DNA of 5,128 nucleotides from Clostridia bacterium (GCA_017421905.1 JAFOHH010000184.1:1-5128), one strand, 5' to 3'; positions 1-4,896 are shown, counted from the first letter of the stretch. The notes: generated by a model from the letters alone, not told the origin. Program-made: numbers and translations.

Positions 1-1
1 A

Positions 2-586
2 AACATTGAATTTTGCCGACGTTTCTATCCTCACGTTTCCCCCGGCGAGGGACAGTTTATGGCACTTCTTGAGCGCACCGACGGCGAGCTTGAGCCGGAC
101 GTGCCCGAAGGAGCGAAAAAAGACAAAAAAGCCCGTCGCGGTCGGGACGGAAACGAGAAAAAGGCGGGCAACAAGGACGCAGACGAGGCTCTGGTACGGG
201 ATTTTCTCAGTACCGTCCTTGAAAACGATCCCCTCGAAAGCGGGATGCTCTCCCTGGAGGAAAAGCCCGACGGATTTTATCTGACCCCCTCTGTCTCCCT
301 GCCCGAGAACGCGGTTTTCTCCGCGGGAGTTAAGGTGGGAACGGTTGAAAAGGGGCGCGTTGTCCCTCACCACAGATTTTTCATGGCCTTCGGCCCGCTC
401 TTCAGGATCAAGGTCGACCTCAAGGCGAAGGATCCCCGCATCGCCGCCTTTCTTCACGGCGACGTTATCCCCGCAGACGTCCCCTCGGGATTTGCCGCGG
501 TGCTATTTGAGGGCGCGGCTCTGGGCGGCGGCAAGGTCAGCTCCAAAACCCTCAAAAACTACTATCCAAAAGGATTGAGAGAATAA
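2..586 (+). CDS. rsmF: RsmF-like 16S rRNA (cytosine-C5) methyltransferase, C-terminal part (5' end outside window)
   Basis: The frame is open from base 2, so this is the last ~194 residues of a longer protein; the ATG at 59 is internal. Visible: RRFYPH (fragment residues 6-11) and GEGQFMA (15-21), the typical end of the NOL1/NOP2/Sun-type SAM-dependent catalytic core. A Lys/Arg/Asp/Glu-rich linker follows (about 27-62), then the RsmF C-terminal PUA-like RNA-binding region ending in the hallmark YYPKGLR (187-193). Family knowledge: these cytosolic enzymes put a methyl group on C5 of cytosines in 16S rRNA, using two cysteines and SAM. Those cysteines lie upstream of the window, so activity cannot be judged here. 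The exact target cytosine cannot be read from a fragment; YebU/RsmF-type is the best name. The gene ends in TAA and is clearly richer in G+C than the next gene. No U-tract terminator follows it. Confidence 0.9.
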   Translation, partial: NIEFCRRFYPHVSPGEGQFMALLERTDGELEPDVPEGAKKDKKARRGRDGNEKKAGNKDADEALVRDFLSTVLENDPLESGMLSLEEKPDGFYLTPSVSLPENAVFSAGVKVGTVEKGRVVPHHRFFMAFGPLFRIKVDLKAKDPRIAAFLHGDVIPADVPSGFAAVLFEGAALGGGKVSSKTLKNYYPKGLRE

Positions 587-604
587 TAAAAAACCAAGGC
601 TTGC

Positions 605-630
605 TTTCTCTGTTGTTCTTAACGGAGAAA
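605..630 (+). other. 10-bp RNA hairpin just after rsmF, no U-tract
   Basis: TTTCTCTGTT (605-614) pairs with AACGGAGAAA (621-630) around a 6-nt loop, with one G-U pair (611/624) when read as plus-strand RNA. It starts 18 nt after the rsmF stop. No run of T follows, so it is not a classical intrinsic terminator; it could protect the mRNA 3' end or take part in alternative folding with the next hairpin (644-677). Confidence 0.45.
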
Positions 631-643
631 TTGAAGGCACAGG

Positions 644-677
644 AAATCGGCAGAGAACTTGTTTTCTCTGCCGATTT
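644..677 (+). repeat. Perfect 14-bp inverted repeat overlapping the endonuclease promoter
   Basis: AAATCGGCAGAGAA (644-657) and TTCTCTGCCGATTT (664-677) are perfect reverse complements around a 6-nt loop. It covers the proposed -35 and most of the -10/-35 spacer of the endonuclease gene, so it may be an operator. As RNA from rsmF read-through it is a stable hairpin, but the following bases (GTGATATAAT) are not a U-tract, so it is a poor terminator. Seen directly; the role is inferred. Confidence 0.6.
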
Positions 678-687
678 GTGATATAAT
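659..687 (+). promoter_or_regulatory. Extended -10 promoter for the DUF559 endonuclease gene
   Basis: The -10 is a perfect TATAAT (682-687) preceded by TGA (679-681), an extended -10. A weak -35, TTGTTT (659-664), lies exactly 17 bp upstream. Transcription would start near 694, about 23 nt before the ATG at 717. Confidence 0.7.
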
Positions 688-716
688 GGAAGCGATAAAA
701 CTTTGGAGGAGTAAGT

Positions 717-1094
717 ATGTCGCTTGATTACAACGAAAAGAATATTACTCTTGCAAAAAATCTTCGTAAAAATGCTACACCGCAGGAGAACCATCTGTGG
801 TACGATTTCCTATCAAAATATGAAATCAGATTTCAAAGACAAAAAGCCATAGACAATTTTATTGCGGATTTTTACTGCCACAAAGCCAAACTGATCATAG
901 AAATTGATGGGTCACAGCATTATACCGAAGAAGGCAGACAAAAGGATGAATTTCGTACTGAAATCCTTGAAGGTTATGATCTGAAAGTCATACGGTTTAC
1001 CAACCGACAGATCAACACAAACTTTCGTGGTGTCTGCGAGTATATCGATGCCGCCGTAAAAGCCTCCCTCCGAGAGGGAGGGGGACCGCGTTAG
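717..1094 (+). CDS. DUF559 / Vsr-like endonuclease-domain protein
   Basis: This 125-residue protein matches the DUF559 layout from end to end: an N-terminal LRKNATPQENHLWYDFL segment (about 16-32), R39-Q43 inside RFQRQK, then F48-IADFYCHKAKLIIEIDGSQH (48-68). D51, E62 and D64 fit the acidic core of the PD-(D/E)xK/Vsr-type nuclease fold, with H68 nearby; the end is the usual VIRFTNRQI...GVCEYIDAAVK. The family is predicted to cut DNA, but the natural substrate is generally unknown and there is no partner methylase in the window, so a restriction role is not supported. The start is fixed by GGAGGAG (705-711), 5 nt before ATG. The last 11 residues (115-125, with a GGG run) are encoded by the repeat element that follows and are unlikely to be part of the fold. 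The gene is visibly more AT-rich than rsmF, consistent with recent acquisition. Confidence 0.88.
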   Translation: MSLDYNEKNITLAKNLRKNATPQENHLWYDFLSKYEIRFQRQKAIDNFIADFYCHKAKLIIEIDGSQHYTEEGRQKDEFRTEILEGYDLKVIRFTNRQINTNFRGVCEYIDAAVKASLREGGGPR

Positions 1095-1199
1095 CGGTGG
1101 AAGGAGCCTGCGTGACTTTAGGTTTGGATAAATCTTATTGTATCGCGCTCTCCCTCAGTCGCCTACGGCGCCAGCTCCCTCCCGGAGGGAGCCTTTTTT
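1058..1199. repeat. REP/MITE-like inverted-repeat element with paired hairpins
   Basis: The left arm has hairpin CCTCCCTC-CGA-GAGGGAGG (1063-1081) then ACCGC-GTTA-GCGGT (1085-1098). The right arm shows the mirror order: CGCC-TAC-GGCG (1160-1170) then GCTCCCTC-CCG-GAGGGAGC (1174-1192). The reverse complement of the right arm aligns along the left arm, so the whole is two related units facing each other around a ~45-bp AT-richer centre, like a BIME made of two REPs. From memory, CTCCCTC/GAGGGAG elements with a CCGTAGGCG-type loop are common interspersed repeats in gut Clostridia; copy number cannot be tested here. The left arm overlaps the 3' end of the endonuclease gene. Confidence 0.75.
1174..1199 (+). 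terminator. Intrinsic terminator formed by the repeat's right arm
   Basis: An 8-bp G+C-rich stem, GCTCCCTC/GAGGGAGC with loop CCG (1174-1192), is followed by six T (1194-1199). It would end plus-strand transcription from the endonuclease gene, 80 nt past its stop codon. Confidence 0.65.
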
Positions 1200-1207
1200 A
1201 TGTTCAC

Positions 1208-1321
1208 CTATAACTTGTCAATTTTCCTGACAAGCACTGCATTTGTGTCCACAAAAGCAAAATACGGCATACCTCTTTCGAGATACACCGTATTTTGAAA
1301 ACTGTCCTTTAGGGGACGCCC
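1208..1321 (-). pseudogene. Possible 3' remnant of an unidentified gene (37 codons)
   Basis: Read on the minus strand, 1321 down to 1208 is open between two TAG codons. It translates to a protein-like tail containing YLERGMPYFAFVDTNAVLV and ending VRKIDKL. There is no good start codon (only an internal ATG at the GMPYF position) and no ribosome site. A 37-codon open stretch can arise by chance, so this is a weak call; it may instead be an interspersed repeat. I do not recognise the parent protein. Confidence 0.25.
1258..1297 (-). other. 18-bp hairpin with GAAA tetraloop, foldable only as minus-strand RNA
   Basis: On the minus strand bases 1297-1280 pair with 1275-1258 in an unbroken 18-bp stem that includes three G-U pairs and is capped by a GAAA (GNRA) loop. 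On the plus strand those three positions become C-A mismatches. This points to a minus-strand transcript or a strand-specific element. It lies within the possible gene remnant at 1208-1321. Only a loose run of T follows on the minus strand, so a terminator is not clear. Confidence 0.45.
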
Positions 1322-1341
1322 CTATTGCACGGGCGTTTTTC
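1316..1341 (+). terminator. Candidate intrinsic terminator upstream of the yhcH promoter
   Basis: ACGCCC (1316-1321) pairs with GGGCGT (1331-1336) around a 9-nt loop, followed by TTTTCTT. The stem is short but G+C-rich. It lies ahead of the yhcH promoter, so it would stop read-through from upstream. Bases 1304-1317 (GTCC/GGAC) and 1311-1323 (AGGGG/CCCCT) can form competing hairpins. Confidence 0.45.
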
Positions 1342-1395
1342 TTATAAAGCGGGGAAAGGGGATTGTCTTTTTTGACAAAAGAGAAATTTTTCTTC

Positions 1396-1424
1396 TTGAC
1401 GAAGGGCGTTACATTTGCTATAAT
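1396..1424 (+). promoter_or_regulatory. Promoter of the yhcH-family gene
   Basis: TTGACG (1396-1401), a 17-bp spacer and a perfect TATAAT (1419-1424) with an upstream TGC (1416-1418, extended -10). The predicted start near 1431 gives a ~30-nt leader containing the ribosome site AAGGAAAG at 1446-1453. Confidence 0.85.
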
Positions 1425-1460
1425 ACGGATATAAAAACAACGACGAAGGAAAGAAATAAT

Positions 1461-1904
1461 ATGATTTTCGATACCGTAGAAAACGTAAAAAACTATAAAG
1501 GGCTTGGCAGAGTATTTGCCGCGCTGGAATTTTTAGCAAACACCGATTTTTCCGCCCTGCCTCTTGGCAAAAAGGAGCTGGATGGCGATAACCTTTACTA
1601 CGTCGTGCAGGAATACGAAACCTCTCCCGACCGCGAGGTAGAAGGGCACTATCAATATATCGACGTGCAGGCGATAATTAGCGGAGAGGAAATTGTTGGC
1701 GTTGCGCCCATTTCTTCCCCTAAAAAAGTGAAAAAGGACAGCCCCGAAACCGACTGCTGCTTTTACGATTGCGAAACACAACCCATCGTGCTAAAACCGC
1801 GCTCCTTTTTGGTGCTTTTTCCCAACGACTTGCACCGCCCCGGGGTTTGCGTAGAACAGCCCGTGCATTGTCGCAAAGTCGTTTTTAAAATACGGTGCGA
1901 ATAA
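1461..1904 (+). CDS. YhcH/YjgK/YiaL family protein
   Basis: At 147 residues this is a complete member of the YhcH/YjgK/YiaL (EbgC-like, DUF386) family. It opens with the family start MIFDTVENVKNY and has LDGDNLYYVVQEYET (40-54), then VEGHYQYIDVQAIISGEE (60-77) and FPNDLHRPG (120-128). E61, H63 and H125, with D123, sit in the conserved blocks thought to line a metal-holding pocket in a cupin-like beta barrel; K139 lies in the conserved RKVVFKI end. Relatives occur in sialic acid, 2,3-diketogulonate and beta-galactoside operons, where anomerase or isomerase roles have been proposed; the substrate here cannot be read from sequence. It is cytosolic, with no signal peptide. The gene stands alone with its own promoter and faces a GH172 hydrolase, so a shared sugar pathway is only a guess. 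AAGGAAAG precedes the ATG by about 8 nt. Confidence 0.93.
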   Translation: MIFDTVENVKNYKGLGRVFAALEFLANTDFSALPLGKKELDGDNLYYVVQEYETSPDREVEGHYQYIDVQAIISGEEIVGVAPISSPKKVKKDSPETDCCFYDCETQPIVLKPRSFLVLFPNDLHRPGVCVEQPVHCRKVVFKIRCE

Positions 1905-1960
1905 GCCCCTTAAAAACAAGCGGCGCGTTTACAGCAAATAATCCGAACCCCATAAAAAAG

Positions 1961-1999
1961 CAAAAAAAAGCGGCTGAGAGTAAAAACTCTCGGCCGCTT
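1961..1999 (-). terminator. Intrinsic terminator, mainly for minus-strand transcription
   Basis: AAGCGGCTGAGAG (1968-1980) pairs with CTCTCGGCCGCTT (1987-1999) in a 13-bp stem with one wobble and a 6-nt loop. On the minus strand it runs into eight T (1969-1962), making it a strong back-up terminator for the GH172 gene. On the plus strand the following bases (GGTTGTTAAAG) are a poor U-tract, though the hairpin lies 63 nt past the yhcH stop. Confidence 0.75.
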
Positions 2000-2036
2000 G
2001 GTTGTTAAAGAAACGGTTTCCCCCTTTTATTGTATA

Positions 2037-2065
2037 AAAAAGCCTCCGATTGTCGGAGGCTTTTT
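2037..2065. terminator. Bidirectional intrinsic terminator between convergent genes
   Basis: AAAAAGCCTCCGA (2037-2049) and TCGGAGGCTTTTT (2053-2065) form a perfect 13-bp stem with a 3-nt loop. A/T flanks give a U-tract in both directions (T5 on plus, T6 on minus). It lies ~50 nt beyond the GH172 stop and ~130 nt beyond the yhcH stop. Confidence 0.85.
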
Positions 2066-2116
2066 AAATAAAGCTTTTGAAAAAACGGCGAAAAAAGAAG
2101 GAAAAGCGTAAAAATT

Positions 2117-3181
2117 TTAAAAAAGAGAAACTTCTTCATCCGACGGCAACGGCGCAAGCGGTTTGTTCGTTAAATTTTGATACCAGTAGGCAACCGAAAT
2201 CATATCGTCGCGGCGACCAAACGTTTCGTCGTGCGGTTTTATTCCCATATTGAGAAGGGTCATTTTAAAATCCTTTTCAAAATGAATAGGATCAGGTAAA
2301 TGCCAACGATAGGACATAAATCGCGGCTGTACGTTGTAATTAGAAACCGATCGATCTTTTATTTCGCCCCCCATTATAGCAAAGCAACCAGCATACAGGT
2401 TGGAAAAGGGCTGATATTTGCCTATCATATCGTATCCGTAGGCGTAAGAACCGCAAAAATAATCTTCCGTGCCCGTATAGTTTATGGAAGGATAAATATC
2501 TCCGTCGATATACATTTTTGCCTCCCCTTCTACCCAGCAACCGTTGTTTCCATTAATTCCCGTAGCAAGAGTAACGCCAAGAAAATTCCCGTGGCCTTCA
2601 ATGCCGTCTATAATAGTATGTGCCTTTCCTGCCGTAACGGGCAAGGACTGACGGTAAGAAGCGTGAAAATAGAGCGTTTCTTCTGGAACTTCTTCTAAAT
2701 TGCCTGTAATGGTGTAGTACAGGTTTCGGCAATCGTGTTTAGAGCGGTTTTCCACCGTAATTTTACAATGCTTTTTAAAGGGCATTTTAAAATAGCACGA
2801 AAAACCGCGACAGGGAGCAACGCTAATTAGCGCGGAATTTAGAGTAGGAAAGTTACCATTGATATCGCGCACGTTATCATAATATGCATAGCCAAAAAAG
2901 GAGGGAAGGGGTGCTTCCACCGAAGGGTTTTCGCTTCCATCCCAGTAAATGCGCAAAATGAAATGCCAGCTGGGAACGCCACCCATCCACATTTGACGTA
3001 CTGTACCCGGGCCGTCAATATCAAGTAGCGTAAGCGTTTCTCCCGGCGCTAAAAAAGTACAAGGGTTTAATTTTTCTACGTCGCTCCCCTTAGATCCACC
3101 TCCTTTTTTCGCGGTGGGGTTTTCAGAAGAAGCGGCAAATGTTCTACCTTTGCGCGGCAAAGACGGGTCGTGGAAATACAT
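2117..3181 (-). CDS. GH172 (DUF2961) family glycoside hydrolase, cytoplasmic
   Basis: The 354-residue protein follows DUF2961 from end to end: GRTFAASSENPTAKKGGG near the start, DGPGTVRQMWM (56-66), RIYWDG (77-82), PSVEAPLPSFFGY (86-98), YFKMPF (130-135), HGNFLG (197-202), WVEGEAKMYIDGD (216-228) and GTEDYF (237-242). E218 and E239 are 21 residues apart, the same spacing as the two catalytic glutamates of the characterised bifidobacterial alpha-fructofuranosidase/difructose-dianhydride enzyme (E270 and E291, from memory). GH172 members act on alpha-D-fructofuranosides or D-arabinofuranosides; which one applies here cannot be decided. There is no signal peptide, so the substrate must be imported. 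Start choice: GGAGGA lies 7 nt before the ATG at 3181, and an ATG at 3196 overlaps that ribosome site and has none of its own. No transporter or regulator gene is adjacent; tilS is 156 bp upstream on the same strand. Confidence 0.92.
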   Translation of the reverse strand: MYFHDPSLPRKGRTFAASSENPTAKKGGGSKGSDVEKLNPCTFLAPGETLTLLDIDGPGTVRQMWMGGVPSWHFILRIYWDGSENPSVEAPLPSFFGYAYYDNVRDINGNFPTLNSALISVAPCRGFSCYFKMPFKKHCKITVENRSKHDCRNLYYTITGNLEEVPEETLYFHASYRQSLPVTAGKAHTIIDGIEGHGNFLGVTLATGINGNNGCWVEGEAKMYIDGDIYPSINYTGTEDYFCGSYAYGYDMIGKYQPFSNLYAGCFAIMGGEIKDRSVSNYNVQPRFMSYRWHLPDPIHFEKDFKMTLLNMGIKPHDETFGRRDDMISVAYWYQNLTNKPLAPLPSDEEVSLF

Positions 3182-3242
3182 AAAAGAATCCTCCATATAA
3201 AAAATAAAAAAGTCGGGGTTTACAAATAAATTTTTGCTTCTC

Positions 3243-3263
3243 GTGAAACATTTTGTGTTTCAC
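3243..3263. promoter_or_regulatory. Palindromic operator candidate upstream of the GH172 gene
   Basis: GTGAAACA (3243-3250) and TGTTTCAC (3256-3263) form a perfect 8-bp inverted repeat with a 5-bp centre, 62 bp before the GH172 start. It lacks the central CG of LacI/CcpA-type sites. No T-run follows on either strand, so it is not a terminator. A regulator of a sugar gene binding here is plausible. No convincing -35/-10 pair was found in 3182-3337; the best -10-like hexamer on the minus strand (CAAAAT) falls inside the palindrome. Confidence 0.4.
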
Positions 3264-3337
3264 AAAAAACGCAAACACTAAATATTGTGGTTTTCGACAA
3301 AAAGCGGCATTCGGAACAAGGAGCTATGGTTAGGGGT

Positions 3338-4660
3338 TTATTTTTCGCTTAAGTGGCGGCTTATTTGATAAACGGCGGTGGTTTTAGGGGTAATTTTTGC
3401 CTGCTCTGCCACGCAGCGACCAACAACGGCAAGCACCGCGTTTTGGCCGTTTACTAATAGAGCTTGCGCGGCTTTATCGGCAAGGGAAAGCTTTTGCGCC
3501 GCAAAGTAATCCTTCATCTTTTTAGGCGTTTTTTTGCCGATGGGTAAAATGCGGTCGCCTTCCTTTTTTTGGCGGAAGATCGCCCCTTCGTCCACAAGGC
3601 TTGCATCTACAAACCACGCGTTTTTTTCGGTTTTTGCGCGGAGGCAAAGCTCCTCAGCCTCGCCGTTTTGCAAAACCAGCCGTTTTACGGCAAATTCGCC
3701 GCACGGCAGGGAAAAACAGCCCTCTCCAAAGGGGATTTCAAAATAAGGAGTAAGGGGCGCAGAAACGGTAATTCCGCCCCTTGTTTTTTCTAACGAATAG
3801 CCGTGAGGCAGCGTTTCCGTTGTCCCTACGCGTTTTTGTTGCAGGGCGTAGGCGGTTTCTAAATGGGCGCGCTCGTAATCGGCGGTGAGGTCGGCGGCTC
3901 GCATGGCGCAAATCAGGGCGCGGAAAAAGAGCGGGCGGCTTTCGCACGGGAGCACGGTCGTGTTCTTGCAGTAGCGCGCGGCAAGAGAGCAAAGCAAAGC
4001 CTCGTCCTCTTCGGCTGCGGAAGAAAATGCGGCAAGCTGCTTTTTTGCAGCGGGGAAACGGGTTTGCAGCGCAGGGAAAATTTCGTTGCGCAAAAAGTTG
4101 CGGTCGGCATCGTCGCAAAGGTTGGTGCTATCGGTAACGTAGGGCTGGTTTAAACTGTCCAAAAAGGCGCAAATTTCTTCTTTCGTTACAAAAAGAAGGG
4201 GACGGATAACCGATTTTCGTGCATTTAGCACCCCAGCCACGCCGGAAACGCCACTTCCGCGCAGCAGGCGGAACAGCACCGTTTCGGCAACGTCGCCGCT
4301 GTGGTGGGCGGTGGCAACGGCATCGATTTCGCCTTTTGCAATCGCCTTGTCGAAAACGCGGTAGCGCAGTATGCGTGCGGCCTCTTCCAGCGTTAAGCCG
4401 TGTTCTTTGGCAAAGAGGGGCGCGTTTACCGTATGGCAGCGGCAGGGCACGGCAAGGCGCGCGCAAAGATCTTGCACAAAGCTTACGTCGCGTTCGGCTT
4501 CTTGCCCGCGGATACCGTGGTTCACCGTGTAAACGATAAGCTCCTCGGCAAAACGGTCTTTTTCTTGCAATAAAATACGAAGAAGGGCAACCGAGTCCGC
4601 CCCGCCCGAAACGGCAACGCCCAGGCGGTTAAATTTTTGGTCGGGGTAAAGTAATTTCAT
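3338..4660 (-). CDS. tilS: tRNA(Ile)-lysidine synthetase TilS
   Basis: TilS joins lysine to C34 of tRNA-Ile2 (anticodon CAU) using ATP, which changes decoding from AUG to AUA; it is cytosolic and normally essential. The 440-residue protein has the N-type PP-loop SGGADS (18-23), VNHGIRG (46-52), LEEAARILRYRVF (91-103), ATAHHSGDVAET (116-127) followed by RGSGVSG, and IRPLLFVTKEEI...VTDSTN...RNFLRNEIFP (152-196). The TilS C-terminal domain has RQKKEGDRILPIG and KKMKDYF. Length is normal for the three-domain form. The usual first Asp of the HHxDD motif is G122 here, while D123 is kept; I recall that A. aeolicus TilS also lacks an Asp at this spot, so activity is likely. The start lies 17 residues before the PP-loop, with no better upstream or downstream choice. 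No ribosome site precedes the ATG; the -10 ends only 6 nt away, predicting leaderless mRNA. The usual hpt/ftsH neighbours are absent. Confidence 0.96.
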   Translation of the reverse strand: MKLLYPDQKFNRLGVAVSGGADSVALLRILLQEKDRFAEELIVYTVNHGIRGQEAERDVSFVQDLCARLAVPCRCHTVNAPLFAKEHGLTLEEAARILRYRVFDKAIAKGEIDAVATAHHSGDVAETVLFRLLRGSGVSGVAGVLNARKSVIRPLLFVTKEEICAFLDSLNQPYVTDSTNLCDDADRNFLRNEIFPALQTRFPAAKKQLAAFSSAAEEDEALLCSLAARYCKNTTVLPCESRPLFFRALICAMRAADLTADYERAHLETAYALQQKRVGTTETLPHGYSLEKTRGGITVSAPLTPYFEIPFGEGCFSLPCGEFAVKRLVLQNGEAEELCLRAKTEKNAWFVDASLVDEGAIFRQKKEGDRILPIGKKTPKKMKDYFAAQKLSLADKAAQALLVNGQNAVLAVVGRCVAEQAKITPKTTAVYQISRHLSEK

Positions 4661-4666
4661 ACACCG

Positions 4667-4695
4667 ATTATAGCAAAGCGCGCGCAGAAAAGCAA
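4667..4695 (-). promoter_or_regulatory. tilS promoter, predicting a leaderless mRNA
   Basis: On the minus strand: TTGCTT (4695-4690), a 17-bp spacer and TATAAT (4672-4667) with upstream TGC, an extended -10. Six bases (CGGTGT) separate the -10 from the tilS ATG, so transcription should begin at or next to the A of the start codon (4660). Confidence 0.8.
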
Positions 4696-4810
4696 GTTTT
4701 TTGGAAAGTTACTTGCGCCTACTCGTAAAAAATGCAGTTTTAGCGGGTTTTTGCGAAAAAAGAGGGGAAAAGGCACAAAGCGGCGTATCCCTTTAAGCCG
4801 ACTTGTGGAG

Positions 4811-4864
4811 AAAAACAATAAAAATTAGAGAAAGTTAGAAAAAGTTTAAAAAAGTGGCGAAAAA
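4811..4864 (+). promoter_or_regulatory. Phased A-tracts (UP-element-like) upstream of the tRNA promoter
   Basis: A-runs centred near 4813, 4822, 4832, 4841, 4850 and 4862 recur about every 9-11 bp, close to one helix turn, and stop just before the -35. Such phasing predicts curved DNA and is typical of strong stable-RNA promoters bound by the RNA polymerase alpha C-terminal domain. The phasing is seen in the sequence; the function is inferred. Confidence 0.5.
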
Positions 4865-4867
4865 CAG

Positions 4868-4896
4868 TTGACAAAACGCTCCGTTTTATATAAAAT
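4868..4896 (+). promoter_or_regulatory. Promoter of the tRNA-fMet / tRNA-Met operon
   Basis: Perfect TTGACA (4868-4873), 17-bp spacer, TAAAAT (4891-4896). Transcription would begin near 4903, leaving a ~43-nt precursor leader that contains a small GTGC-GAAA-GCAC hairpin (4928-4939) just ahead of the first mature tRNA end. It diverges from the tilS promoter across a ~170-bp gap. Confidence 0.88.

Noticed and set aside
59..61. ATG at 59 as the start of an independent protein
   Set aside because: The same frame is open upstream to base 2 and encodes the conserved RRFYPH...GEGQF block of RsmF, with no ribosome site before 59.
1214..1234. CTTGTCA/TGACAAG hairpin
   Set aside because: A 7-bp AT-rich stem with a 7-nt loop and no T-run; too weak to call as a feature.
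1363..1393. Short inverted repeats TTGTC/GACAA and AGAAA/TTTCT before the yhcH promoter
   Set aside because: Only 5-bp arms in a T/A-rich stretch, within chance expectation.
2300..2698. 132-codon plus-strand ORF inside the GH172 gene
   Set aside because: Antisense shadow of a clearly conserved family; no ribosome site or recognisable domain.
3243..3263. Palindrome as a tilS terminator
   Set aside because: No T-run follows the stem in the minus direction; the T-run is on the wrong side.
3318..3352. Mini-ORF ATG-GTT-AGG... on plus strand after an AAGGAG
   Set aside because: Only 8 codons, with the ribosome site just 2 nt from the ATG, and it overlaps the tilS 3' end.
3863..4539. Several Arg/Ala/Gly-rich ORFs on both strands inside tilS
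   Set aside because: Other-frame shadows of the well-supported tilS reading frame with biased composition.
4804..4812. DnaA-box-like TGTGGAGAA
   Set aside because: One mismatch from TGTGGATAA, a single copy, and no dnaA/dnaN or cluster of boxes nearby.
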